A DNA stretch of 64,000 nt from Nageia nagi (taxonomy: Eukaryota; Pinophyta). Positions within the stretch are counted from its first letter, which is position 1. Each line of letters opens with the position of its first letter. The translations under genes and the position numbers were made by a program. Positions 1 through 11,630 of the stretch are shown one piece after another. Where the stretch lies: positions 83,824,001 to 83,888,000 of the forward strand of contig JBITNC010000001.1 of the NCBI GenBank assembly GCA_050084985.1, written 5' to 3'. The notes beneath the pieces are model-generated. The model saw nothing but the letters and a program-made list of their open reading frames with translations, searched no databases and was not told where the DNA came from.

Positions 1-875
1 ACCCAATAATCATCATTCTTTTTATTAGACATGATTAAAGCATCTTGAATTAATTCACCAACAATATTTGCCTCTTGGTTACTTGTGCTTTCATTATTAT
101 AATTACTACTTTCACTTTCTTTTCCTTTTCTATTCCAATAATCCCTTTTAATGTGACCCTTTTTACCACAATGCCAACATTCCAATTTAGTTTTACCTTT
201 TGATTTTGACCTTCCTTGCGATTTGCTTCTTGACTTGCTTCTCCTTCTTTCCTTTGATCTTCCTCTTGCCTCTACTGTGAGAGCAGCATTGGAGCATTCT
301 CCCATGGACTTTCTCCTCATGTCCTCACTTAGAATTGTTCCAACAACTTCATCAAAGATCAATTTTGCATTAGAAGAAGAATTACTAACAGCCATAACAA
401 AGCTATTCCAACTATCCGGAAGTGAACATAGAATTAACAAAGCTCTTACTTCATCTTCAAATTCTATTTTTACTAAAGTTAATTGATTTGTGACTGTGTT
501 AAATTCATTAACATGGTCTTGAACTGAACTACCTTCATTCATCTTCATGTTAAACAATTTCTTCATTAAGTATACTTTGTTTGAGGCGGATGGTTTTTCA
601 TACATTTTAGCAAGTTTATCCATTACACCTTTAGTAATTGTTTCATTGGAAATATTGAAAGCTACACTAGAACTTAAACAAAGTCTTACAGCTCCCAAAG
701 CCTTTCTATCCAACAAGTTCCATTCTTCATCACTCATAGAAGTGGGTTTCTTACTCTTATCTTCTAGAGGTTGATAGAGATCCTTTTGGTAGAGGTAGTC
801 TTCCATTTGCATTTTCCAAAACTGAAAACCTTGCCCATTAAATCTTTCCACCTTCAACCTCCCTTCTTCTGCCAT
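1..875 (-). CDS. Copia-type Gag polyprotein, N-terminal part (partial)
   Basis: Structural Gag part of a Ty1/copia polyprotein, which coats element RNA in cytoplasmic particles. The frame is open from an ATG at 875 to the window edge with no stop, about 291 codons. The N-terminus has the plant Copia pattern (KVERFNGQGFQFWKMQMEDY), followed by a UBN2-like gag domain and a basic, Ser/Arg/Lys-rich stretch at about residues 195-230. A zinc knuckle lies near 141-182 and reads CWHCGKKGHIKRDY, so the last zinc ligand is Tyr instead of Cys. The reading ends just before where the protease should begin. The ATG lies 65 bp downstream of the PBS, as expected. Family known; Tnt1/Tork-like grouping is inferred. 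Confidence 0.9.
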   Translation of the reverse strand, partial: MAEEGRLKVERFNGQGFQFWKMQMEDYLYQKDLYQPLEDKSKKPTSMSDEEWNLLDRKALGAVRLCLSSSVAFNISNETITKGVMDKLAKMYEKPSASNKVYLMKKLFNMKMNEGSSVQDHVNEFNTVTNQLTLVKIEFEDEVRALLILCSLPDSWNSFVMAVSNSSSNAKLIFDEVVGTILSEDMRRKSMGECSNAALTVEARGRSKERRRSKSRSKSQGRSKSKGKTKLECWHCGKKGHIKRDYWNRKGKESESSNYNNESTSNQEANIVGELIQDALIMSNKKNDDYW

Positions 876-939
876 AGTGCTCTTCTTGGTTTCCAATCTA
901 CACACAAGATTCACCAACAAAATCCCAACACAACAATAA

Positions 940-951
940 GCTCTAATACCA
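940..951 (-). other. Primer binding site of Copia element
   Basis: On the minus strand this reads TGGTATTAGAGC. It differs at one base from TGGTATCAGAGC, the usual Copia PBS complementary to the 3' end of initiator tRNA-Met. It starts two bases after the LTR end, which fixes the LTR boundary and the element's orientation. Confidence 0.9.
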
Positions 952-953
952 CT

Positions 954-1520
954 TGTTAGGATTTAATAAGTTTATATAAGCAAGAGAATTCACAATTCTT
1001 CTAGTCCTTGGCAAAAAGAAACAACATTTAAGCATACTACTAAAATCAAACAACCATGAACATCAATCACACAAGAGAGACACAAGAGATAACGTGGTTC
1101 ACCCAGTGTAGGCTACATCCACAGAGAAGCTTTCAACCCTTTTGCATATCATTCTTCAAGTCCTCCAAGCAACAAATCAGTAGCATAATCTTGCTACAAC
1201 CTTCACTTTGGAGTTACAACAAAACCTCACTACAATCTCTCTCACATACTATCTACATAAGACATCAAACTACAATCACAATCTACTTCACAATTGCTGT
1301 CAAAACTACATATTACATGCCTCAACTCAAGCCTCTTATTTATAGGTACAAACCAACCCAACTTAAACCCAAGTTAGATCTAGAAGGTCGTTAGGTAACC
1401 CCCAACCCTTCTGTAATTGATAAATAGGTGTCATGGCTTCTTGGCAACTAAAATTTGGTGTTAAACCAGAAAGAAACTGCTCTCTATTTTCTAGCCGGTT
1501 GTAGTCTCCATTTTCTAACA
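954..1520 (-). repeat. 5' LTR of Copia element
   Basis: A 567-bp LTR bounded by a perfect 6-bp inverted terminal repeat (TGTTAG ... CTAACA on the minus strand) and followed by a canonical PBS. It contains a TATA box and, near 1075-1105, a CACAAGAGATAACGTGGTTC motif of a kind often seen in plant Copia LTRs. The flanking 5 bp on the 5' side are 1521-1525 (TTCCC on the plus strand). The partner LTR and second target-site copy lie outside the window. The element sits in the LINE fragment to its right. Confidence 0.88.
1336..1344 (-). promoter_or_regulatory. TATA box in Copia LTR
   Basis: The minus strand reads TATAAATAA about 180 bp from the LTR's 5' end. It is placed to start transcription toward gag. 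The U3/R boundary should follow about 25-35 bp downstream; this is inferred. Confidence 0.6.
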
Positions 1521-2119
1521 TTCCCAACCTCCTAAGATAGGCATAGCCCCAAAGCAAGGACCCCACTCTAAGCCTAGGAAAATATGCTCCATAGATCCAT
1601 CCACATCAAATCATTTTCTTATCCTTCAATTTGAGTCTGATGATGTAAATATTACTACTCCCACTCATGACCTCTTTTCCCTATGTCTCAATAACCATGT
1701 TTTCCCCTCCCTTGAACACTCTGCTAATGAACACCCTACCATAGTCCAACCTCACCAACTTGATACTGAAGCCCCTCCCCACCTCCAAGCTCTATCTTTT
1801 AATCCTATTACTCATGCTCTTCCTAAGCATTAACTCCCAACATAAGACATAGAAATGACTCTAGAGGATCTTGGAACCTCTAACCTTTTTTAGAACCCCA
1901 TGAGACTCCCAATCCTCTATGATTCACCAATTTATGCCTTAATATCATATAACTAAATAATACTTATATCTTTACAATATTTCTAACTCCTAAGGCTACA
2001 AAAGAAAGGGAAGAAAAACTACACAAGAATGGCTCCAAAAGATTGCACAAGAGGGAATCAAAGATGGTATCTAGCCTATCCTTGAAGATATCCTTGAACC
2101 AAAAAAGCTAAGGTGATTT
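1521..2119 (+). pseudogene. Degraded LINE sequence upstream of endonuclease
   Basis: A plus-strand frame encoding a Ser/Pro/His-rich tract (about 1565-1830) is followed by stop-rich sequence with a short Lys-rich stretch near 2000-2035. Its position directly before the LINE endonuclease, and its composition, suit the C-terminal end of a plant LINE ORF1 plus the ORF1-ORF2 spacer. No zinc knuckle or other diagnostic motif is visible, so the assignment rests on context. The Copia element interrupts it on the left. Confidence 0.4.
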
Positions 2120-2901
2120 ATGAAGGTCATAACTTGGAATGTGAGAGGCCTCCATCCCCCCCTAATAGTGAGAATGATCAAGTCCCTTGGTTGCTTTGAG
2201 AAACTTGCTATTCTCCTTATCTAGGAATCCAAAGTAGTGAGTTCAACTTTTGACAAACTCAAAATGAAATTTTAGCCCCCTTGCTCAGCCTTTATTCATA
2301 ACTTAAATGGGAAATAGGGTGGTCTCCTTACTCTATGGGATGATTCCCAAGTAGAGAGTAACCTTGAATCTCAAACCCCAACTTTGATGGGTGTTATAGT
2401 AAGATGCCTTCAAACCAAAAAAAATTTTAGACTAGCTAATGTTTATGGGTCATAATCCCATACTCATAAACAAGAATGTTGGATCTAACTAACAAGATTG
2501 ATTGAAAACTATGTGGTAATTCTAAGCATCCTAGGAGGTGATTTCAATGTCATTTGATATTTAGGAGAGAAAGGAGGCTTGAGGAAACTCAAACCTTGCT
2601 TAGAAGAATTCAACACATTTATCAATTAGCTTCACCTTTTAGAACCTTTTTGCAAAAGAATTTTATACACATGGTCTAACAAACAATCAGATGATCATAG
2701 AATCCAATAAAAACTCAATTACTTTCTTATTTCCCCTAAATTGTTGGAAAGAAAAATTATCATTCAATTAGAAGTCCTTCATTTTGATGGTTCTAATCAC
2801 TAAACTATAGCCTCTTTATGATAGAATCTTGAGAAACCCCAAGCAACTCCTTTTTACTTCCAATGAATGTGGCTATTCCATGTATCCTCTATCGAGTTAA
2901 T
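2120..2901 (+). pseudogene. LINE (L1-type) ORF2 endonuclease domain, 5' half of split LINE
   Basis: Apurinic-like endonuclease of a plant L1 LINE, which nicks genomic DNA to prime reverse transcription. One frame from the ATG at 2120 starts MKVITWNVRGL. It has GGLLTLWDD, then LANVYGS, GGDFNVI (catalytic Asp/Asn, about 2538-2558), TWSNKQ, and SNH in place of the usual SDH. About ten in-frame stops interrupt the frame, several where Gln or Trp is expected, but no frameshift was noticed. Reading stops at 2901, where element A begins, and resumes after 36186. It is non-functional. Confidence 0.85.
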
Positions 2902-4149
2902 TGTATTCCTTTAGAATAAAACTCAAAAATTGGGGTAATTCTATTATTTTTCATTCTTCATTAGTTCATTCTTTACTGCTCGTGAGTTGTGTATATAAGA
3001 GTACCCAAGAGAACATTATTCTTTTATAGTCTTCATGAGTTGTAAAATTTTGTATTCTTTAATTTTAAATCCCTCATCTTCTCATTCCTTTTCCATAGGA
3101 TGTTAGGAGTCATTTTTTTAGTAGTACCCAAGAATTATGTAAATAAGGATACTCAAGAGTTAAGTCATTTTTTTAGTAGTACTCAAGAATTATGTAAATA
3201 AGAATACCTGAGAGTTATGTCAATAAAAGTTATGTAAATTCTATATTCTTTTATTCTTTAGTGATCAAGAGTTGAGAGTGCCTCTAATTCATGTCATCTT
3301 CTTTAGTATAATCAAGAATTTATGTATATAAAAGTTTCTTAGAATCATATTTATTACCTTAGAGTCTCTACGAATTATTGGCACAAATGTCCAAAACTTG
3401 CACACATTCAAAATTAAACTTTTGAAGAATATCAACAGAGCTTAGGGATTTTGAAGGATGACATCATAATTTTTGGTAAAAATAAGTGGGTCCTATTAGA
3501 ATCAAAATATCAATAGAGCTTGATAGAATTAAAATATCAATAGAGCTAAAGGATTTTGGGAGATGATGTCATAATTTTTTATTAGAATCAATGAGTCCTG
3601 GTAGAATCAAAATATTAATAGAGCCCAAGGATTTTGGTAGATGATATCATAGTTTTTGATCAAAATCAATGAGTCTCAAACTAAGTAATGGTGGGTGTAG
3701 ATTTTTGGAGATCATCAATAGAGCCTAGCAATTTTAAAAAGCATCCCAAAGAAATTAGAATATCAATAGAGCTCATCAATCCTAAGATATGACATTATGA
3801 TTTGTGGTTAAAATTAGTAGGTCTTAGAAGAACTAGATCATCAATAGAGCCCAAAAGAAGAACATGGAGCCTACTAAGCAAGTGTAAGATTAATGCATGA
3901 GAAAGAACACATAGGTCCACTTCATCTTAAGTGTTTGACCCCTAGGGCCTTGTTAATATGTCAACATCAACTCATTTCCATACAATAGAGGTAGTTTTTT
4001 TTGAACTAAATGAACATAATGTCTATCAACCACCATTACTTTGATTACTCACATTCATAGTAGAAATTATAAAGATTAAAAAGAAGTAGGTAGCAGCTAA
4101 CAAAGCATAATACCAAATCCTACCAATCAATGTGCAATCAAGTAACCTA

Positions 4150-4232
4150 TCTTCAATTAGCTATAGTGGTATCTTCAATTCGCTACAATACTATCTTTAA
4201 TCAACTATAGTGCTATCTTTAATCAGCTATAG
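4150..4232 (+). repeat. 22-23 bp tandem repeat in LTR A
   Basis: About four units of the type AATTAGCTATAGTGCTATCTT in a row. The 3' LTR has about two units (35410-35448) and LTR A2 about five (62967-63068), so the array has changed size since the copies separated. Confidence 0.8.
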
Positions 4233-4459
4233 GGTTGAAGAAGGACCAATCAATGACATATTAGAAGGATTATGGCTCTATGGATATGGTTGACTAGAAA
4301 TTACAAATTTCTAGATAGTTATATTAATTAGTCCTTATTCACTATGTAATCTACCATAGTTGTAACATTTATATAAATAGTATTATTTTAGTTGTGTTAT
4401 TCAATGTTAGCAATTATGTATATTAATGAAACCCAATCACCCAAGGAAGAGAAAATTTG

Positions 4460-4467
4460 TATAAATA
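4460..4467 (+). promoter_or_regulatory. TATA box in LTR A
   Basis: TATAAATA, conserved at the matching place in the other two copies (35676-35683 and 63294-63301). It lies roughly 500 bp before the LTR end, leaving a long R-U5. It is the likely element promoter. Confidence 0.6.
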
Positions 4468-4989
4468 GCTAGCTTTTAGAAATAAAAAAGGTCAGACATT
4501 TTAGCAAATTTGCCCAAATCTATAAGAGCTATTCACATATGATAATACAAACAAACGATTCTTTGCCCTCCTGCAACAAAGTGGCTGTTATTATTTTTGT
4601 AAATGTTATACATGAAATGTTTTCTTTAAATTATGGTTATGTGTTATGAGTACAAGACCCCAAGTGTGAGATAGTTTGCTATTCTTAATCTTGGCTATGG
4701 ATTACTGCTTGTGCTACAATGCCCTGGTTGTAAATTTTCTATTTTAGTTATTTATTTACTTATCTCTTTCTTGTAACTCTCCATCTTTTTATCCTTTCTT
4801 ATTACTTTTGACCTTAAATATAGATAGGAACTAGCCTATAAACTAGATATTGAGCTGAAAACTAACACAAATGCATTCCCACCACTTTTTACTCTTTCAA
4901 GGAATCTACTATTATGAGCAATGGAGAACATGATCAGACCAAACCCTTGAGGTTACACTATTTTGATCAATAGTAGCTAGTTTTATTTT

Positions 4990-5008
4990 TGGCATGCCCA
5001 AATGGGAC
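4990..5008 (+). other. Putative primer binding region of element A
   Basis: TGGCATGCCCAAATGGGAC lies 20 bp after the LTR end. Element D carries the close relative TGGCATGCCTAGTGGGAC 11 bp after its LTR. Shared position and the leading TGG suggest a tRNA primer site, but the tRNA was not identified. Confidence 0.5.
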
Positions 5009-5389
5009 ATGAGCTAAATTCTATATTTAGTGGGCATGGTTAGGCTTGATAGCTTCATCTAGTGGGCTATCAATTAAATCCTTCAATATTATAAGATTTT
5101 TGTAACCTTATTGGTGACTCTTCTATCAACTAGTCAAATTTTTTGAACCTTGGCACCTCCAAAATGCAAACTAAATAGAAGTAGTGCTAGAAATTCCCTT
5201 AGATAGCCTAGAATTCAAGAGCTATAAGTTCTTCATAGGAGGACTAGGTGAAAGATTTATTAGGTTGTGTCTCATTTGGTGCCTTTAAGGGCAACCTCTT
5301 TATTAGTTGTATTTGACTCATTCCTAGAAAATCCTTTATTTCTTGCACATTTTCCAAGTATGGCTTAACCAACAAATTTTCCTACCTAT

Positions 5390-6640
5390 ATTATTATTCA
5401 TACTTTAGTTGTAGCTACTAATTCATTACCTATACCTCAAGCAATTTTTAAAGTTTTGCCCAAGTATGATAGCTCTAAAAAGATGTCATATGAGCACTAT
5501 CAAGATGTATCTATGTTATCTTCAAGCTTTAACATTACTGATGAAACTATGATGACAAGGTTACTATCACACTCTTTTGAAGGCAAATTAGCCAAGTGGT
5601 TTAGAATTCTTACCTCCTAATCTATAAATTCGTGGGAAGAGTTGTGTCAGGTTTTAATTAAAAGATTTTTTGAAGATAGTGATGATAGCATGTTCCTTAG
5701 CCTCATAGCATGTATAAAAAGATATCCTTATGAATCTATTAATGATTTTAATATCAAATTTGAAAGAACATAGAAATACATACTAGTAAGGATTAGACTA
5801 ATGAATGCACAAGCTCTAGTGTATTATAGGAAAGCTTTTCTCCTTGACCTCAATATGCTTATTGTTATGTCAAGAGATACATTCTTAAATATTTATTAGA
5901 TAGCAAAGATTGCAAAATATACCTTAGTGTCCTTTAGTAAATGCAACCCAAAATAATCATTCCTATATTTCCAAATTTACCTCCCAAGAAGACTCCACAA
6001 ATAGGGACTTACCACCTCCTCCCAAACCTACTATTCAAAATCAGCCACTAGTAGTATCTACTCTTGCATCCATAAGCACTAGTATTGAACCTAAATCTCA
6101 AGAAGATGAAACAATAAGGTAGCTAGAGGTGATTATTAGAAATCTAACTAATAAGCTCACTCTATAATAAAAATAGAATCATGGTTTCAATTATAAAAGA
6201 TATGATAATTAGTATCATCCAAGATTCCAACCTAAGGTCAACAAGCTAGAATAGTCAAACCTTCTAAAATAATTGAGAATGTTGTTATGACTAATTCTAT
6301 AGATAGTGCTACTTCAAGCATTATAGAATGGTGTCCACCATGTTCATTCCTCATTTTTTAGATTCATATGTAGTATATAAACATCAATATTTTGGGTTAC
6401 ATTCTAATTAAATGGTAGAACCTACTTTAGATCTTACTATCGATCTCACAATGGTCAACTTTTGGGTTCTAGGATATGTTGGAGAACAAGCAAATTTTGT
6501 TTAAACTAGAGAAAATTCTTCAATAGCTCCATAGTAGCCTCAAACCACTTAGCAAAATAATGCTTCAACTCAAGCCCAACCTAAACCCAAGAAAGCTAAG
6601 ACTCCCTTCACTTAGCCTCAAAACCAGCTTCATCAAGTCC
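5390..6640 (+). pseudogene. Element A Gag (degenerate)
   Basis: Retrotransposon gag capsid domain with the landmarks LPKYD, then KLAKWFR (the W of the gag motif), WEELCQVLIKRFF, and YESINDFNIKFERT at about 5450-5775. After about 5900 the frame is broken by many stops, and no clear zinc knuckle is left. Its layout matches the better kept gag of element D (50220-51850). Non-functional. Confidence 0.7.
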
Positions 6641-6648
6641 CATTTAAA

Positions 6649-7330
6649 TTGGGTACTATTCCATCAAACCTAGGTACTAATGCCCTAGGTGAAACAAACC
6701 CTGTTGTAATGAGAAAACAAGTCCTAGAGAAAGAAAGAATTAGTAAATTGATATATCCTTTCATCATTGATTATCATAAAGAAAAGGCTACTCAACATTT
6801 TAGAACACATCAGCAAGTAGAACCAACTAATTCCATTCTATATGCTCTGTATAATATTATGGAAGAATTGAAGAAAACTCCTTCTAGGATGACTATGTTT
6901 GATGCATTAAAGATACTAGGTCAATTGGATCTTCTACAAGAAGATTTAAAGTTAAAAAATAATAAAAAGAGGACAAATGAAGAGAATCCTATCTATGCTA
7001 TATTTGAAGTTATCTCTCTAGCTCCAATAGGTGTAACAAGACCCTCACCTTTCTATTTATCCCTGAGGTTAGAAGGTTGAGTAGTAAATAATTGTATGAT
7101 TGATACTAGAGCTACCATAACTATTATTTCTAAAGCTATTGTAGACAAAATGAAATTATACATTACAAGATTCATTAATAATGTCATACAATTAGATTCT
7201 TCCTTAGTAGATGTGGTTGGTAATGTTAAATGTGTTCAAATAACCTTGAATGCCTTCCCTGATATTCTTGTTGTCCAATACATTATTGTAGTTGATATTC
7301 CACCTTTATTTGGGAATATGTCTTTCTAAA
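6649..7330 (+). pseudogene. Element A aspartic protease region
   Basis: The first part (6649-7080) carries the Tat-type pre-protease block TPSRMTMFDALKILGQLDLL, matched in element D by TPMRVSLFEALKILGQIDLL. The protease core follows: NNCMIDTRATITIIS at about 7090-7135. The active-site triad is DTR instead of DTG or DSG. The core continues to PPLFGNMSF at 7329. One stop (7078-7080) separates the parts in the same frame. Protease would cut Gag-Pol inside the particle; here it is probably dead. Confidence 0.75.
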
Positions 7331-7639
7331 GAATTTACTGCTAAATTGGGAGGGTACCTAGCCTTAGACTATAGTCATCTTTTGCTTCCTTTCCAAAACA
7401 AATAGATGAAGATTCTAAATGAATGCACTAAAACTATCCATATCAAGAGGATCAATGAAGTGATTTGTATGAATGATCCACAACTATTGAAGATATTTGA
7501 ATGTGCCACACTAAGGGAATCACTATTGACAACTAAAGTTCTATTAGCAAATTATCCAAATTATTAGGTCATAGATGTTGGCATGGGCAATTATTATCTA
7601 TATGAGAAAGCTCAACTAGTTTCAATCACTGCTGATAAA

Positions 7640-8065
7640 TAACATGAAGTGTGGGTAATGTATTTTGATGGTTTTTGATGTATACATGGATGTGGAGCTA
7701 GATTGGGCTTCAAATCTTCCAAGGAGACTACCAAAAAATTCTTATTCTAATTCACATGGACCTATACAAATAATGCTATTGAATATGAAGCCCTTTGCTT
7801 AAGGTTATCTAAAGTAATCAATATAGGCATCATATGCCTAATTATCCATGGTGATTCTAAATTGGTCATCAAGCAAGTTAAAAATCATATCAATGTAAAA
7901 CATCATTACCTAAAGAACTATAGGAATAGAGTGTAGGATTTATTGGAGTCATTCCTAGCTATCAATTTTACATCAATTCTTAGAAGGCATAACCAAATAG
8001 CTTATGAACTTGATGGAATATGGGCACATTATAACCATAATCATACAAAAGAGGAGCTCGTGGAG
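7640..8065 (+). pseudogene. Element A extra RNase H domain, upstream of RT
   Basis: Type-I RNase H signature in order: MYFDG (first Asp), AIEYEAL (Glu), HGDSKLVIKQV (second Asp), then HHYLKNYRNRV and RRHNQIAYELDG, where the last catalytic Asp (normally N..AD.LA) is lost. The domain lies between protease and RT, whereas the usual Tat extra RNase H lies after RT. Element D has the same order, so this is a family trait. It contains several stops and is not functional. Confidence 0.75.
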
Positions 8066-8469
8066 TCAAATTTTAGTGTAGGCCTTTAGTACCTAATGTT
8101 GCAAACTTCTAGCAAGTATTTGACTCTAATGAGCATATTATGAACTTCCTTATAGATGAAGTAGTGGGTCACACTTTTAGTACTCAAGAAATGCCTAATT
8201 ATTTCCAAGAATTAGATATCATTCAACTCAAAAATAATGTTATACCAAAATAATTACTCTCTTGTAAAAGACTATTTGATTCAAAATATGTCCTAAAGGC
8301 TAAGTCTTTGATCATCTTGAAAGAGAATTATGATGAGCTAGAAGTAGAGCCTAGTAAGTACATAAAAGTTGGTTCAAAGTGTTTTGGTGTAGAAAAGGTT
8401 GCTATATCTCAAATTTATCATGAATTTTCTTAAATGATTGCTTGGAATTATGATGATCTTAAGACATAT

Positions 8470-9790
8470 GACAAAGATGTCATCCAACACACAATTGAAC
8501 TTGAACCAAAAGCTAAACCATATAGGCAAAAATAGAGACTCATAAATCCAAAGATAGAAGAAGCTATAAAATAGGATTTAATCAAGCTCTTTGATTCAAA
8601 AATCATTTATCCTATCAAGAATTCTTATTAGGTTACAAATTTAGCTTTTATGAGAAAGAAAAGTGGAGAAATTAGACTCTATGTTGATTTTAGAAATTTG
8701 AATAAAGTGTCCCTTAAAGATAATTATCCTCTCCCTCCAATGGAGCAAATCCTACATACAATATCTAGAGCTTGCTATTTTTCAATGATTGATGGTTACT
8801 TAAGATTTAACCAAATTTGGGTAAAGGATGAAGATCAATTCAAAAAAACATTTACAACTAAATGGGGGATATTTGCTTTTCAAAGGATGCCATTTGGTCT
8901 TTCTAATGCAAGAGCTAGTTTTCAAAGAGCTATGGATCATGCATTTGGTGAGCTAGTAAACAAGATTATATTGATCTATCTAAATGATATCACTATATTA
9001 TCCAGAAGTAGAAGTGATCACCTATAACATCTAAGATTAATATTTGAAAAATGCATGAATTTTTTCATTTCAATCAACCCAAAAAAGTCAATTTTTATGG
9101 TTAACCAAGGAAAGTTACTTGGCCACATTGTCTTAAAAGAGGAACTAGTAATTGATCTAGATAGAGTAAAAGCTATAAAAGCATTGATATCCCCCTCTAA
9201 TAAGAAGGCCTTATAGTCATTCCTTGGTCAAATCAATTTTGTTAGGAAATTTATTAATAAATGTTTAGAAATTGTATCTCTAATCACTTCAATGCTAAAG
9301 AAAGATGCTATATTTTTTTGGTCATGTGAAGCAAAAGTAGCCTTCAAAGAGATAATAAAGCTATAATAGAAGATCTTATGCTTAAAAACACTGATATGTA
9401 AAAATATTCTATCATGTATGCACATGGAGCATATAGGAGCATTGCAATAATTATTGCATAGAATGATGATAATAATGAAGAACACCCAATTGGCTTTCAT
9501 AGTTAGACACTGCATGAACATTAGCAAAGGTACTCATTTTATAAAAAACAAGTGTTTTCCATTATGAAGGGGCTTAAAAAGTTCAAACATTATGTCTACC
9601 ATAATAGAATCCTTGTATATACTATCCATCCTAATGTAAGAAATTATATCATTCAAGGAGACTTAGGTGAAAGAAAAGCTGGTTAGATTACTAAAATAAT
9701 AAAATATGACATAAAGATTAAGCTAACCATTTAGCTTCATGTATGATTACTCTTTTGAAGGATGAGTAGCAACTTAATCATGAAAGTGAT
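8470..9790 (+). pseudogene. Element A reverse transcriptase and connection RNase H
   Basis: Ty3/gypsy RT that would copy element RNA into cDNA. Landmarks: IRLYVDFRNLNK (8668-8700), YPLPPMEQIL, MPFGLSNARASFQRAMD (8887-8937), YLNDI near 8977 (the YxDD box with its first Asp changed to Asn), and LLGHIV and SFLGQINFVRKF (9218-9253). The following RNase H region (about 9280-9790) is heavily broken; YHNRILVYTIHP-like text remains near 9597-9633. The open part 8650-9027 is the best-kept block. The YLND change argues against activity. Confidence 0.85.
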
Positions 9791-9879
9791 TGGATTAAGC
9801 AAATCATAGTTTATTTCCAAATAGACAAGTGCCTTGAAGCTCTAAATAGATTCCAAAGAAGGAGATTTAGATTACATGC

Positions 9880-11037
9880 CCTTAGATTTATCATGATAGA
9901 TGATTGCTTATATAGAAAATTTTTTTATCAAACCCTACTTAGATGTGTAACTCAAGATGAATCCCATAGAATATTGTATGAATTTCATTATGGATACTTT
10001 GGTAGGCATTACAGTCAACCAACTACAATAGCAAATGTATTACAAGGTGGATATTATTGGCCCACTATACTTTAGGATTCATTCAAGATTACCCAAAAAT
10101 GTGAGAAGTGCAATAGATTTGTGAGAAAGAGAAGACAAGGTACCATACCTCTCAAACCTATGGTAGTCAAAGAGCCTTTTCAAGAATGGGGTATAGACTT
10201 CATTGGTGTCATAAATCCAAATTCCTTGGTAGGCTATAATTTTATTTTGACTACAACAAATTACTTCACTAGATGGTCAGAGGCTATGCCTTGCAAAAAT
10301 GTAGATCAAAAAGTGATGATAGGAATGATTAAAAGGATAATCACCCACATTGGAATCCCACAAACTATAGTGTTAGATAATGGTTCAGCATTTACTAGAG
10401 GTAATCTATCATGATTTATAGCTTTGTATGGAGTCTACTAGTTATTCTCTTCAAAATACTACCCATAAGGTAATGGGTTAGCTGAATCAACTAACAAAAA
10501 TCTAATCTAGATCATTAAGAGAACAATTGAAGGGAATCCCAGATAGTAGCATACATAGTTGGACTATGCATTATGGGTTGATAGAATTTGTATAAAATTA
10601 GTAATAAATACATCCTCATATGCATTGGTATATGGTAAAAGACCAATGTTGCTAGCACACATGGAGTTATTAGCTTTAAAATTATTGCAAGAAATGGAAG
10701 ACCATGACTTCGAGCCACTACAGTCTAGATATAATTAGCTCTTGAAATTGGAGGAAGATCAAAGCATATGAGTCATTCTAGCATCGCCAACACATCATCA
10801 AGAGTTGGTTTGATAAGAAAAAGTCTTCCCAGGTGAAATTTGAACTGGGTGATATCATACTCAAATGAGATGAAGAAAGAGTAAAGCCCAAAAAGATATA
10901 AAAAATTTGACTCTCTTTGGAGCAAACCTTACATCATTACCCAAACTATGAAAAATAATGCATTCAAGTTATAGGGTGTTCCTAGGTCCTAAGAATTACC
11001 TATTCCCATTAATGAGATCTATTTAAAACATTACTAG
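9880..11037 (+). pseudogene. Element A integrase
   Basis: Integrase with a readable HHCC zinc domain: FHYGYFGRHYSQ ... CEKCNR at 9980-10112. The catalytic core runs WGIDFIGVINP (Asp, about 10190), IVLDNGSAF (Asp, about 10368) and GNGLAESTNKN (Glu, about 10470), so the DDE set is legible. The C-terminal part (to YLKHY at about 11034) resembles the SxPY...LPIPxNxxxLK tail shared with D. About ten in-frame stops make it non-functional. Confidence 0.85.
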
Positions 11038-11630
11038 ATGATAAGGTAAGCTTGTACTACCCGTAAACATCATATAGTGTAAATATTTTAAAAAATTTCA
11101 AAAAAAAAATTTTACACAATTTTCCAAAAAAAGCAGTCTTTAATGATCAAATTTAATTCAATATTATTAAGAGTTAATGTTGATGTACTGCTTAGTTGTA
11201 ACCTTTAATTTAGCTTATTCTAGAGTTAATGTTGACATGTTTCTCAGCTATCATTGAATAAAATAGCATTTAAGGAAAGATTTCTTAAGATTTCACAAAC
11301 CATCATATAAGTACAACAAATTATGTCTAGTGTGCTTTTAATTTACTAATCCAGCTTATGCCTGCTCAATCCATACAATGTGTAGGTCTTGAGATCCTTA
11401 AGAAGAATTGCCACTAATGAAAATCTTGCCAACCTTGGTCAAATAAAACTCCTCCCATACTTTATAGTTCAACACTTATCTGATTTTGAGCACTCAAGTT
11501 TTTGAAGCATTTAGAGCTTAAATATTTTAGATTTGAGTTATCTTGAGAAAAAGAGAAGTTGCACGACCTTGCATCACCTAGATTGCTATTTTTAGTGACA
11601 ACCAAAGGTTTAAGAAAGGGTGTTAATATC
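11038..11630 (+). other. Spacer between integrase and post-integrase ORF of A
   Basis: About 590 bp of AT-rich sequence with an A-rich run near 11080-11130. No gene-like reading or clear repeat is seen. In element D the matching spacer is 56084-56576. Confidence 0.5.

Larger units (their letters stand above)
2902..4969 (+). repeat. 5' LTR of element A
   Basis: About 2.07 kb, beginning TGTATTCCTTTAGAATAA and ending in ATCA. It aligns by eye over its whole length with 34205-36185 and with most of 62105-63807. It contains degenerate tandem units of about 78-105 bp (about 3420-3870), each holding a TGACGTCA-like palindrome. It also has a 22-23 bp repeat array at about 4150-4232 and a TATA box at 4460. 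The 3' boundary was set by comparing all three copies. Confidence 0.85.

Noticed and set aside
223-1394. Plus-strand open readings across the left Copia region
   Set aside because: They lie antisense to a continuous Gag frame or inside the LTR, have no family motif and are chance readings.
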